A stretch of 16,259 nucleotides of DNA from Desulfohalobiaceae bacterium. Lineage in GTDB: Bacteria > Desulfobacterota > Desulfovibrionia > Desulfovibrionales > Desulfothermaceae. The notes under the pieces are model-generated. The model saw only the letters and a list, made by a program, of their open reading frames with translations. It was not told the DNA's origin and searched no databases. A program made the translations under genes and the position numbers. Numbering within the stretch: position 1 is the stretch's first letter; the number at the start of each line of letters is the position of its first letter. The stretch covers positions 1 to 16,259 of the forward strand of contig JAIPDU010000012.1 in the NCBI GenBank assembly GCA_021737525.1. The letters run 5' to 3'. Positions 1 to 7,507 of this stretch are shown piece after piece.

Positions 1-1688
1 TCGGGATAGTCCTTGAGGTGCGAGCCGCAGGAGGCGCAGAAGACCAGGATATAGTCGTACTCCGCAGGATCCAGTGCGGCGAGGTTGTGGGCGGCCACTT
101 CCGCCGCGGATTCGGGCTCGCCGAGCATGGACAGGGGCAGGCCGCAGCAGCCCTGCTCCCGGGGAAAATGCACAGCCACGTTTTCCCGGTGCAGGATATC
201 CAGCCCGGCCACAAGCTGCTCCGGATAGACGAAGTCCTGCAGGCACCCGGAGAAGAGGGCCACCCTGTAGCGCGGGGCCTGCAGGGAGTGGACATAGTCC
301 TCTTCCCGGTAGCGGTTGCGGAAGGGCTGTGCGGCCAGGGCTGGCAGCTCCTTGTTCCCCATATCGCCCAGCAGGGCCAGGGGTAGATGTCGCAGATAGC
401 CCTGCTTGGTGACCGGTTTCTGGGCGAAGCGCGCGGCCTTGAGGCAGGAGTGGAACAATTTTCTGTGGGTCAACAGGGCCGAGGCGGTGCTGTTGATCCA
501 GGGGCGGCCCTCCTGTTCCGTGATCGCGGCGCGAACCCCACTGATGAGCCTGGGCAGGTCGATGCCGGCGATGCAGGCCTCCCTGCAGGCCTGGCAATTG
601 AGGCAGTTCTGGATCAGATCGCGGTCCTTGTCCTTGCCGTGCATGAAATAGGTCAATACCAGGCCGATGGCGCCGATATAGACGTAGCCGTACTGGTGTC
701 CCCCCACCAGCCGGTAAATGGGGCACACATTGGCGCAGGCCCCGCAGCGGACGCAGCGAAGCGCCTGGGAAAAGACGGGGTCCTGGGCCAGGGCCCGGCG
801 GCCGTTGTCCAGAAAGATGACATGGGTGACCTTGCCCTCGCCCTCGCCGGCCAGGCACTCCGTGGATCCCGTGATCCAGGAGACGTAGGAGGTGATGGCC
901 TGGCCCGTGGCGTTGCGGGGCAGGCCCCTCAGGATGGTCAGGGCCTCGTCCATTCCGGGAATGAGCTTGTCCAGGCCGGCAATGGCCACGTGCACCCGGG
1001 GCAGGGTGGTCACCAGGCGCGCGTTTCCCTCGTTGCTCACAATGCCCAGGGTCCCCGTCTCCGCCAGGGCGAAGTTGGCCCCGGTGACGCCCATGTCCGC
1101 CTGGGCGAAGCGCTGCCTGAGCTCGCGACGGGCCACCTTGACCAGGTTTTCGATGTCCTTGTCCTGCTCCCGCTCGGTGACCTGGGTGAAGAGGCGGCTG
1201 ACCTCGTCGCGAGAGAGGTGGATCGCGGGCATGACCATGTGGCTGGGCCCCTCGTGGCGCAGCTGGATGATCCACTCCCCGAGATCCGTTTCCACCACCT
1301 CCAGACCGGCGCTCTCCAGGTGCTGGTTGAGATGGATCTCCTCCGCGGTCATGGACTTGGACTTGACGACTCTGTGGCAGCCGTTCTCCGCCGCGATTTG
1401 CTCCACGAGGTCGTTGGCCTCGCGGGCGGTCCGGGCCAGATGGACCCGCACGCCCCTGGCCTCCGCTTCCCGGCGGAACTGTTCGAAGAGCTCCGTCTGC
1501 CTCTCGGAGGCCTCGTCCTTGATCCCGGAAATGGTGTCCACCAGGCGGGGTAGGTCGATGCCGGAAAAGTTCTTCTCCCGGCCCTGCCTGTAGGCGGTGG
1601 TGAAGTTCTCCAGGGCCTTGCGCTGGAAGGACTCCTGCATCGCTTCATGGATTTTGGCCCGATAGGTCTTGAGGCTCTTGCTGGACAT
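1..1688 (-). CDS. Fused LutB-LutA (LldH-like) iron-sulfur protein of L-lactate oxidation, partial (C-terminus beyond base 1)
   Basis: The frame starts at an ATG at 1688 and runs open to the window edge, giving 562 residues without a stop. Residues about 60-300 form an LUD domain, with the family signature near 197-247 (ADMGVTGANFALAETGTLG). Two ferredoxin-type [4Fe-4S] motifs follow at C312/C315/C318/C322 and C362/C365/C368/C372. After about residue 470 a CCG domain begins: C482, then C514-C515-G, then C551-x2-C554, with 31 and 35 residues between them as in LutA/GlcF proteins. So this is LutB (LldF) fused to LutA (LldE), an arrangement I recall from Desulfovibrio. The protein should pass electrons from L-lactate toward the membrane quinone pool. 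A modest Shine-Dalgarno (AAGG) lies about 7 bases before the ATG. It is the last visible gene of the glcD-like operon, separated from lldG by a 305-bp gap rich in inverted repeats. The domain call is firm; L-lactate as substrate is inferred from family and context. Confidence 0.88.
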   Translation of the reverse strand, partial: MSSKSLKTYRAKIHEAMQESFQRKALENFTTAYRQGREKNFSGIDLPRLVDTISGIKDEASERQTELFEQFRREAEARGVRVHLARTAREANDLVEQIAAENGCHRVVKSKSMTAEEIHLNQHLESAGLEVVETDLGEWIIQLRHEGPSHMVMPAIHLSRDEVSRLFTQVTEREQDKDIENLVKVARRELRQRFAQADMGVTGANFALAETGTLGIVSNEGNARLVTTLPRVHVAIAGLDKLIPGMDEALTILRGLPRNATGQAITSYVSWITGSTECLAGEGEGKVTHVIFLDNGRRALAQDPVFSQALRCVRCGACANVCPIYRLVGGHQYGYVYIGAIGLVLTYFMHGKDKDRDLIQNCLNCQACREACIAGIDLPRLISGVRAAITEQEGRPWINSTASALLTHRKLFHSCLKAARFAQKPVTKQGYLRHLPLALLGDMGNKELPALAAQPFRNRYREEDYVHSLQAPRYRVALFSGCLQDFVYPEQLVAGLDILHRENVAVHFPREQGCCGLPLSMLGEPESAAEVAAHNLAALDPAEYDYILVFCASCGSHLKDYP

Positions 1689-1708
1689 AGTCGCGCCTTA
1701 TGTTTTTT

Positions 1709-1837
1709 AGCAGGCCGCCCCCAAATCTTCCAATTGCTGCGTTGCTTCAAAAAGCTCAAGCTTTCACGTAGGCATCCTACTGTTCAAGCTTGCCCTTTTT
1801 TCGCGCCTTGCACTTGGAATTTTGGGGGCGGCCTGCT
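1709..1837 (-). repeat. 129-bp inverted-repeat element in the leader of the LutB-LutA gene
   Basis: The two ends are near-perfect inverted arms. The left arm is 1709-1733 and the right arm 1814-1837. They pair over 17 consecutive bases, then 6 more after one small bulge. Inside, GTAGG-CAT-CCTAC (about 1769-1781) is flanked by two AAGCTT-containing segments and forms a second, imperfect hairpin. The element ends 20 bases upstream of the downstream gene's ATG, so the transcript would carry a large branched stem-loop just before the ribosome-binding site. No open frame is present. The termini resemble a MITE-like or REP-like dispersed element, but only one full copy is in this window. Regulatory function is inference. 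Confidence 0.7.
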
Positions 1838-1909
1838 TGAAAGGGACTTTATTCTATCAGACTGTCGGGTGAATTTCCGCAAGTCTAGGGGAGCAGCGTG
1901 CACCGCCTC

Positions 1910-1961
1910 CGCCTCGTGGCATTTTCATGTTTGGTTGTGCCCGGGTTCGCCCGGGAATGAA
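1910..1961. repeat. 52-bp dispersed repeat, copy A (CCCGGG-TTCG-CCCGGG hairpin)
   Basis: This stretch matches 11915-11966 at 43 of 52 positions without gaps and in the same orientation. Its core is a 6-bp stem of CCCGGG closed by a four-base TTCG loop (1940-1955). It is followed by AATGAA, and an upstream CATT can pair with AATG. It lies 32 bases after the stop of the LldG gene. No T-run follows the hairpin on either strand, so it is not a textbook intrinsic terminator. The remaining parts of this 305-bp gap (1838-1909 and 1962-1993) show nothing I can recognise. Confidence 0.65.
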
Positions 1962-1993
1962 TGGGTGCGGTGGCGACAGGCTCCTTCCTCGTC

Positions 1994-2623
1994 CTACTGA
2001 TCCCGGAGCAGGATCGCGTGAACCTCAAGGGGGCCGTGCACTCCCAGGGTGAGGACCCGCTCGATATCCGCCGTGCGGCTCGGGCCCGTAATAAAGGCTG
2101 TGGAGTCCGATCCCGCGGCCATGCGTTCCCGGAGCCGGGAGGTCAGATCGTGGCTCTCGGCCACGATGGCGGATACGGGAAGCAGGGCGATGTGCACCTC
2201 GCTGATCATTCCGGCCAAGCGTTCGTCCTCTCCAGGGCAGTGCTGCACCAGGGTCCCTGTGGCGGCGATGCCCGCCTCCATCCGGGTCAGTCCCAGGTCG
2301 ATACCTCCCAGTCTGGCCCGGAGTCCGCCGGAGATCAGGGCGATGCGGCTCTCCTCGCACAGCTCCCGCAGCCTCTCCAGGTCGGAGGTGTCCAAGCCCG
2401 GGGCCGCGATGATCTTTTCCGGCTCCTTCAGGGAGCACAGATCCGCGGCACGCCCTGAAAGAGGGAGGTCGCACCCGGAGGCCAGGCTCTGGCAGGCCTC
2501 CTTGTCCCGGCACACGGCGAGGCCGTATTTCAAGGCCTCTTCCGTGTTCTCCGCCTCGACCACGGTGGTGGATACTGCCTCGGCCCGCTCCCGAAAGCGG
2601 GCCACAAGCTCCTGATCCGTCAT
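1994..2623 (-). CDS. lldG: LldG/LutC-type LUD-domain lactate utilisation protein
   Basis: This 209-residue protein consists of a single LUD domain, the size expected for LutC/LldG. The hallmark segments are GLTRMEAGIAATGTLV (about 111-126) and the C-terminal FITGPSRTADIERVLTLGVHG (about 177-197), which is nearly canonical for the family. It has no cysteine cluster motif, so it is the non-FeS partner of the LutA/LutB-type subunit encoded next. The ATG at 2623 overlaps the stop of the preceding gene in an ATGA, and AAGGAG sits just upstream, which fixes the start and implies translational coupling. The same frame stays open far upstream to about 3886, but that part is antiparallel noise inside the iron-sulfur subunit gene. 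The role in L-lactate oxidation is inferred from the family. The biochemical function of LutC/LldG itself is poorly defined. Confidence 0.88.
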   Translation of the reverse strand: MTDQELVARFRERAEAVSTTVVEAENTEEALKYGLAVCRDKEACQSLASGCDLPLSGRAADLCSLKEPEKIIAAPGLDTSDLERLRELCEESRIALISGGLRARLGGIDLGLTRMEAGIAATGTLVQHCPGEDERLAGMISEVHIALLPVSAIVAESHDLTSRLRERMAAGSDSTAFITGPSRTADIERVLTLGVHGPLEVHAILLRDQ

Positions 2624-3945
2624 GACTGCTCCTTTTGGGCCCGTTGGGGCAACGTCTCGGCGTAGATCTGCACAGCGTGGGCCACGCGGATGCTCTTTCC
2701 GGTTCTGGAGAGCTGATCCACGAGCTGGATCATGCAGGCGGGGCAGGCCGTGGCCACGGTGTCCGCGCCTGTGGCCAGTATGTCCTCGGCCTTCTTTTGC
2801 CCAACCTGGCGGGACAGGTCGTAGTGCAGCAGATTGAAGCTGCCGCCCATGCCGCAGCAGCGGTCCGGTGCGCCCATCTCCCGGAAATCGTAGTTGGAAT
2901 TGGCCCCAATAAGCCGTCTCGGGGCCTGGCTGATGGAGAGGGTCTTCTGCAGGTGACAGGGATCGTGGTAAGTGATGCCGGTTTTTTCTCCGCTGCCGTG
3001 TTGCGGCTCCCCTGATGCCTTGTCCAGACCCTCGGCCAGAAATTCGGTGATGTCCCGGGTCTTCTCCGCCAGGCGCCGCACGCGCTGCTGCTCGCGCTGG
3101 GGGAGATATTCCGCCATCAGGGGCCAGATGGTGCGGATGGTGGCGGTGCAGGTGGCGCAGGGGGTAATCAGGTAGTCGATGTCCGCATCCTCGAATTGAT
3201 TCAGGATACGGCCCACAAGGCGCTCGAATCCCTGCCGGTCCCCGGAGGACAGCGCCGGGATCCCGCAGCAGACCTGTTCCCCGGGAACAAAGATCCCGTG
3301 GCCGCGGTGCCGCAGCACGTCGATTGCGTCCCTGCCCAGGTCGAGGAAAATCTTGTCCACAAGACAGCCCGGATAGAAGCCCACCTTGGTCCCGCCAGGC
3401 CCGGCTGGCTCGTCGATCTCTCCCAGCTCGCCGTGCAACGGGGTTGTTGCCAGGGGGAGATAATGGCGGTCGCGGATGACCGGGGCATTGAAGCGGGCGC
3501 AGGAGGAGCCCAGGATGGGGTCCGCCTTCTTGCTGAAAAGGCCCTGGCCCGCGGCCGCGAGCCGCTGCAGGCCGTCCATCAGGCGGGGCCTGGGCAGCAG
3601 GGAGCGGAAAATGAGCTTCTTGATCGGGGGCAGCCCCAGGTATTCCCCGATAATGGCGCGAGCCTTGATGAAGATGTCCACCACCGGCACCCCGCTGGGG
3701 CAGGCCTTGGCGCAGGAACCGCAGAGCAGGCATCGCTCCAGGCGTTTCTGGACCCCCTGGGGATCGTTCAGGAGCTGGCTGGAGAGATGCTCCACAAGGA
3801 CGAGCTTGCCCCGGGCCACGTCCATTTCCCGGCCGGTCTCGGCGTACAGGGGGCAGACAGCCTGGCACATGCCGCACTTCATGCATCCGGCGAGCTGGTC
3901 GTCCAGTTCCTTCAATAGGGTGAGCAGCCGCTGCAGCTCGGCCAT
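2620..3945 (-). CDS. GlcF-type iron-sulfur subunit of D-lactate/glycolate dehydrogenase
   Basis: The 441-residue protein has two N-terminal [4Fe-4S] motifs (C21/C24/C27/C31 and C72/C75/C78/C82). Two CCG (DUF224) domains follow: C194, C226-C227-G, C263-x2-C266; and C330, C363-C364-G, C401-x2-C404. This order and length match GlcF and heterodisulfide-reductase-D-like subunits that take electrons from a FAD-bearing GlcD partner. The gene starts two bases after the stop of the GlcD-like gene (TGA-CC-ATG), so the two almost certainly form one enzyme complex. It overlaps the next gene, lldG, by four bases. There is no signal peptide or membrane helix, so it should be a cytoplasmic, peripherally membrane-associated protein. 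In Desulfovibrio the equivalent pair (which I recall as DVU3027-DVU3028) is assigned to D-lactate oxidation. Glycolate oxidation is the main alternative. Confidence 0.9.
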   Translation of the reverse strand: MAELQRLLTLLKELDDQLAGCMKCGMCQAVCPLYAETGREMDVARGKLVLVEHLSSQLLNDPQGVQKRLERCLLCGSCAKACPSGVPVVDIFIKARAIIGEYLGLPPIKKLIFRSLLPRPRLMDGLQRLAAAGQGLFSKKADPILGSSCARFNAPVIRDRHYLPLATTPLHGELGEIDEPAGPGGTKVGFYPGCLVDKIFLDLGRDAIDVLRHRGHGIFVPGEQVCCGIPALSSGDRQGFERLVGRILNQFEDADIDYLITPCATCTATIRTIWPLMAEYLPQREQQRVRRLAEKTRDITEFLAEGLDKASGEPQHGSGEKTGITYHDPCHLQKTLSISQAPRRLIGANSNYDFREMGAPDRCCGMGGSFNLLHYDLSRQVGQKKAEDILATGADTVATACPACMIQLVDQLSRTGKSIRVAHAVQIYAETLPQRAQKEQS

Positions 3946-3947
3946 GG

Positions 3948-5333
3948 TCAGGCTCCCATGATCTTGCCCGGATTGAGGATGCCCTTGGGATCCAGGGCCT
4001 GTTTCAGACGCCGTGAATAGAGAATGGTTCCCCTGGTGGCCTCCTTCTCCATGAACTTGGACTTGGCCATGCCGATGCCGTGCTCCCCGGACAGGGTGCC
4101 GTCCAGCTCAAGGGCGGTATCGAAGATCTCCTCGATGGCCCGCTCCACTCGCTCGAATTCCTCGCTGTCACGCTTGTCCGTGAGTATCGTGGGGTGCAGG
4201 TTGCCGTCCCCTGCGTGGCCGAAGGTCCCGATGGTCAGGTTGTGCCGGTTCGCGATGTCGTTGATGGCCCGGACCATGGCCGGAAGCTTGCTGCGGGGCA
4301 CGGTGGCGTCCTCCAATACGGTGGTCGGCTTGAGGCGGGCCAGGGCCGGGAGAGCGTCCCTGCGGGCCTGCCACACGGATTCCTTCTCCTGCGCGGACTG
4401 GGAGACCTTGAGCTCGGTGACCCCCATTTCCTGGCAGATCTCCCGTACCTTGCGGGCGTCCTCCTCCACCTGGGCCGGATGGCCATCCACCTCGATGAGC
4501 AGGAGCGCTCCCGCTTCCGTGGGCAGGCCCGCCCCCCGGAAGGACTCCACCGCGCGGATGGTGAAGTTGTCCAGAAATTCCAGGGTGCAGGGCAGGATCT
4601 TGTTCGCGATGATCGCGGAGACTGTCTCCGAGGCCCGGTCCACGGAATCGAAGACCGCGAGCATGGCCTGCTGGGCGGCTGGCGGCGGGACGAGTTTGAG
4701 AACGATCTCCTTGAATACGCCCAAAGTACCCTCGGAGCCCACCATGAGCTGGGCCAGGTTGAGCCCGGTGGCGCACTTGACCGTCCTGGCCCCGGTTTTG
4801 ATCAGCTCGCCGTCCACGTCAAAGAAGTCCAGGCCCAGGACGTAATCCTTGGTCACTCCGTACTTCAGGCCGCGCAGTCCCCCGGCGTTCTCCGCCACGT
4901 TGCCGCCCAGGGTGGACACGGTCTGGCTGCCCGGATCCGGGGGATAGAAAAGCCCTTTTTCCGCAACGGCCCGGGCGAACTGGGCGGTGATGACCCCGGG
5001 TTCCACCCGGGCGTAGAGGTCCTCGGTATTGATCTCCAGGACCCGGTTCAGGGAATTGGTGAGCAGGACCACTCCCTTCTCTCTGGCGGGAAGGGTGCCC
5101 CCGCTGAGATTGGTGCCAGCCCCGCGGACGGTGAGGGGGAGCTCGTTCTCGTTGCAGAGACGAACGGCGCCGGCCAGGGATTCCGTGTCAGTGGGCTGCA
5201 GGACCAGCTCCGGGACCACGGGGTCCAGGACCGCCGAGTCAAAGGAGTAGGCGTGGCGATCCGCTGCCTCGGTGTACACGTTCTCCCGGCCCAGAAGATC
5301 CTGGAAGGCGCGAATAACGTTCTTGCTTGCCAT
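3948..5333 (-). CDS. FAD-linked D-lactate (or glycolate) dehydrogenase, GlcD family
   Basis: The 461-residue flavoprotein is of the VAO/PCMH family. The FAD-binding half shows RGAGTNLSGGTLP (70-82), PPDPGS (131-136) and TLGGNVAENAGGL (141-153). The C-terminal oxidase half shows GHAGDGNLHPT (372-382), SGEHGIG (415-421) and a closing DPKGILNPGKIM. These are the usual GlcD/Dld signatures and the length is typical. It should oxidise a D-2-hydroxyacid to the 2-oxoacid (D-lactate to pyruvate here) and hand electrons to the iron-sulfur subunit encoded directly downstream. The ATG at 5333 has GGAG about 7 bases upstream. It is probably the first gene of its transcript, because an intrinsic terminator for the preceding gene ends only about 50 bases before it. 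Sequence alone cannot separate D-lactate from glycolate; the neighbouring lactate genes favour D-lactate. Confidence 0.9.
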   Translation of the reverse strand: MASKNVIRAFQDLLGRENVYTEAADRHAYSFDSAVLDPVVPELVLQPTDTESLAGAVRLCNENELPLTVRGAGTNLSGGTLPAREKGVVLLTNSLNRVLEINTEDLYARVEPGVITAQFARAVAEKGLFYPPDPGSQTVSTLGGNVAENAGGLRGLKYGVTKDYVLGLDFFDVDGELIKTGARTVKCATGLNLAQLMVGSEGTLGVFKEIVLKLVPPPAAQQAMLAVFDSVDRASETVSAIIANKILPCTLEFLDNFTIRAVESFRGAGLPTEAGALLLIEVDGHPAQVEEDARKVREICQEMGVTELKVSQSAQEKESVWQARRDALPALARLKPTTVLEDATVPRSKLPAMVRAINDIANRHNLTIGTFGHAGDGNLHPTILTDKRDSEEFERVERAIEEIFDTALELDGTLSGEHGIGMAKSKFMEKEATRGTILYSRRLKQALDPKGILNPGKIMGA

Positions 5334-5386
5334 GGTCTGCTCCGCTGGGGATGGAGGCCCGTTATTGCCCTGGAAAATGATGGGCC

Positions 5387-5419
5387 AAAAAAAAGCGGGC
5401 TACCCCTCCTTCAGCCCGC
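5387..5419 (-). terminator. Rho-independent terminator after the universal stress protein gene
   Basis: Read on the minus strand, GCGGGCT (5419-5413) pairs perfectly with AGCCCGC (5401-5395) around an 11-base loop, and eight T residues follow directly (5394-5387). It lies 107 bases past the stop codon at 5527 and about 53 bases before the ATG of the GlcD-like gene. It therefore should end the TRAP/stress-protein transcript and leave the oxidation genes to their own promoter or to readthrough. The 5420-5526 stretch between holds only a small hairpin (5508-5521). Confidence 0.88.
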
Positions 5420-5526
5420 ATGGTTTCCTCTGATGCCTCTGCCCAGGGTGTCGCGGGACGGCTTGGATCAGGCCCGCGCGCTCTCCAGGCAGAACAAGGT
5501 CTTAAGGCGCCTGGCAAGGCGAAAGC

Positions 5527-6021
5527 TCAGTCCTCTTCGCGGGGGTGCACGACAAGCACCGGGATACTGGAGTCGTGAACCACACTGCGGGCTGTGGAGC
5601 CGAAGAGATGGGTCACTCCCACCCTGCGGTGCGCGCCGATCACAATGATGTCCGCCTCAACCGATTCGCAGTATTTGAGGATCTGGTCCGTGGGGTGTCC
5701 CTCCCGGACGGCGATCTCCGCCACTGGGGTATCATTGGGATCGACGAGGCGGCAGACTTCCTCGTGGCAAAAATTCTGCATCCGTTGCTGGATGTCCTCA
5801 AAGATTTCCTTCTTTTTCTGTTCCCTGATTTGTTTGGACTTTTCCTCCCCCAGACTGGAATCGACCAGGCTCTGGGCGAAGCCGTTCAAGGGCTCGACCA
5901 CGTGTATCCCGTAGATCCGGCCCTGATATTTCTCCGCCAGGCTGACCGCGTAGCGGAACACGGAAGTCGCGTCCTGGCTCAGGTCCGTGGCGAAGACGAT
6001 TTTCTGCATTTCCGGTCGCAT
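5527..6021 (-). CDS. Universal stress protein (UspA family)
   Basis: This 164-residue single-domain protein begins with the family strand MQKIVFATDLS (Asp13) and ends with IPVLVVHP. The usual ATP-site motif G-x2-G-x9-G-(S/T) is altered here: GAHR (129-132), then eight residues, then GST (141-143). The second glycine is replaced by arginine and the spacing is one residue short, so nucleotide binding is uncertain. A charged, probably helical insert lies near 58-85. The gene follows dctM after 74 bases and precedes a terminator, so it is the last gene of the TRAP operon. Small Usp proteins encoded with TRAP transporters are known, for example TeaD with TeaABC in Halomonas, where it modulates transport. 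A similar role here is inference. Either the ATG at 6021 or the fifth codon (ATG) could be the start; AAAGGA precedes the first. Confidence 0.88.
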   Translation of the reverse strand: MRPEMQKIVFATDLSQDATSVFRYAVSLAEKYQGRIYGIHVVEPLNGFAQSLVDSSLGEEKSKQIREQKKKEIFEDIQQRMQNFCHEEVCRLVDPNDTPVAEIAVREGHPTDQILKYCESVEADIIVIGAHRRVGVTHLFGSTARSVVHDSSIPVLVVHPREED

Positions 6022-6095
6022 AGCTCGCGTCCTTTGTGTGCTTTGTTTGGATCGTGCCTTTGAGGATTCATTTTCTCATATTCCCGACCCTCTGG

Positions 6096-7436
6096 CTAGC
6101 CGAAGGCGAGCGAAGGGAGCCAGGTAACCAGGGAGGGGAAGAGAATGAGGATGAGGATCCCTAGTAGCTGCAGCCCCAAGAAGGGGACCACGCCCTTGTA
6201 GATGTGGAGCATGGTGAAGTCCTTGGGCGCCACACCGAAGAAGTAGAACAGGGCGTATCCGAAGGGCGGGGTGAGAAAGGAAGTCTGGAGCATGACGCAC
6301 ATGAGCATGGCGAACCAGAGCTGGTTGAAGCCGAGCTCCATGGCCACGGGCATGAAGATGGGCACGGTAACCAAAAGAATGGCGGTCCAGTCGATGAACA
6401 TGCCCATGATGAACATGATGAGCATCATGAAGGCCAGGGCCATCCAGCGGTTGATCCCGCTGCCCACGAGCATGTCGTTGATCACCTCGCCGCCGCCCAT
6501 GCTCATGAACACGGTGCTGAACATCTTCCCGCCCACGAAGAGGAGCATGACCATGCAGGTGATGCGGATGGTCTTGACGCTGGACTGCTTGATCACGTCC
6601 CAGGTCACGGCCCGGTTGGCCAGGGCCAGGATCAGGGCGCCCAGGGCGCCCATCCCCGCTGCCTCCGTGGGTGTGGCCACGCCGATGAGGATGGTGCCGA
6701 TGACCATGAAGATGAGCCCCAGCGGTGGCAGCATATAGAGCATGGTCAGCCCGAGCTTGCGGGAGAAGCTCCACTTGGCCGCCTCCTCCTTGGAAATGGA
6801 GGGGCCCAGGGAGGGATTGATGGTGCAGCGGGTGAAAATATAGATGAAGTAGAGCCCGGCGAGGACGATTCCGGGAAGGATCGCCCCGGCGAAGAGCTTG
6901 CCCACGGAAGTGGCCTGGGACCCGGTCAGCCCGCCGTAGACCACGAGCATGATGCTGGGCGGAATGAGGATCCCCAGGGTGCCGGAGGCGCAGATAATAC
7001 CGCTGGCCATCTCCTTCTGGTAGCCCTTGTTCAGAAGGGGCGGTCCGGCCAGCAGGCCCATGGTCACAACCGAGGCGCCGATGATCCCGGTTGTGGCGGC
7101 GAAGACAGTGCTCACCACCACCACGGCCAGGCCCAGGCCCCCCTTGAGCTGACCCAGGACCAGATAGAGCACGTCAAAGAGCTTTTCCGCCACCTGTGAT
7201 CGATCCAGAAGCTGGGCCATCAGGATGAAGAGCGGTATGGCCACCAGGACGTAGTTCTCCATCAGCCCCCAGATGTTGTTGGAGAACATGCCCATCAGGC
7301 CGGGGATGTTGAAGCCGTTGTCGATCAGCCCGTACAGGGTGGCCACTCCCGCCAGGGTGAAGGCCAGGGGGTGGCCCAGACAGAGGAGCAGGATGAGGGT
7401 GATGAACATGGCGGCGGTCATCAGTTCAGGACTCAT
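6096..7436 (-). CDS. dctM: TRAP transporter large membrane subunit (DctM)
   Basis: The protein of about 446 residues is almost entirely hydrophobic, with around a dozen predicted membrane segments, as expected for the DctM/ion-transporter channel subunit. Recognisable segments include PLFILMAQLLDRSQVAEKLFD near the N-terminus, the GIIGASVVTMGLL and LIPPSIMLVVYG loops, and the TPTEAAGMGALGALI motif typical of the family. It carries out sodium-driven import of an organic acid together with DctQ and the periplasmic binding protein. I place the start at the ATG at 7436 (MSPELMTAAMF), preceded by AAGGTG seven bases upstream. An in-frame TTG two codons earlier is less likely. It lies 71 bases after dctQ in the same operon. 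Family assignment is secure; the substrate is not shown by this subunit. Confidence 0.92.
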   Translation of the reverse strand: MSPELMTAAMFITLILLLCLGHPLAFTLAGVATLYGLIDNGFNIPGLMGMFSNNIWGLMENYVLVAIPLFILMAQLLDRSQVAEKLFDVLYLVLGQLKGGLGLAVVVVSTVFAATTGIIGASVVTMGLLAGPPLLNKGYQKEMASGIICASGTLGILIPPSIMLVVYGGLTGSQATSVGKLFAGAILPGIVLAGLYFIYIFTRCTINPSLGPSISKEEAAKWSFSRKLGLTMLYMLPPLGLIFMVIGTILIGVATPTEAAGMGALGALILALANRAVTWDVIKQSSVKTIRITCMVMLLFVGGKMFSTVFMSMGGGEVINDMLVGSGINRWMALAFMMLIMFIMGMFIDWTAILLVTVPIFMPVAMELGFNQLWFAMLMCVMLQTSFLTPPFGYALFYFFGVAPKDFTMLHIYKGVVPFLGLQLLGILILILFPSLVTWLPSLAFG

Positions 7437-7507
7437 AGTCAATCACCTTGCTGGTTGAATGAGATGGTTTGATTATCGCGCACGGATCCGCCGGGTGCCT
7501 GCAGCGG

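Noticed and set aside
387..1553. 388-codon plus-strand open frame
   Set aside because: It is a mirror of the LutB-LutA gene, whose domains and cysteine motifs are clearly real.
2624..3886. Long open extension upstream of the LldG start in the same frame
   Set aside because: It overlaps the GlcF-like gene in another frame, has proline/arginine-rich low-information translation, and lldG has its own ATG with AAGGAG.
4080..5648. 522-codon plus-strand open frame
   Set aside because: It is antisense to the GlcD-like and stress-protein genes and has no recognisable domain; such frames are common opposite GC-rich genes.
6204..7199. His/Glu/Gly-rich plus-strand frame that looks metal-binding
   Set aside because: The histidine richness is the antisense image of ATG- and GTG-rich membrane codons in dctM.
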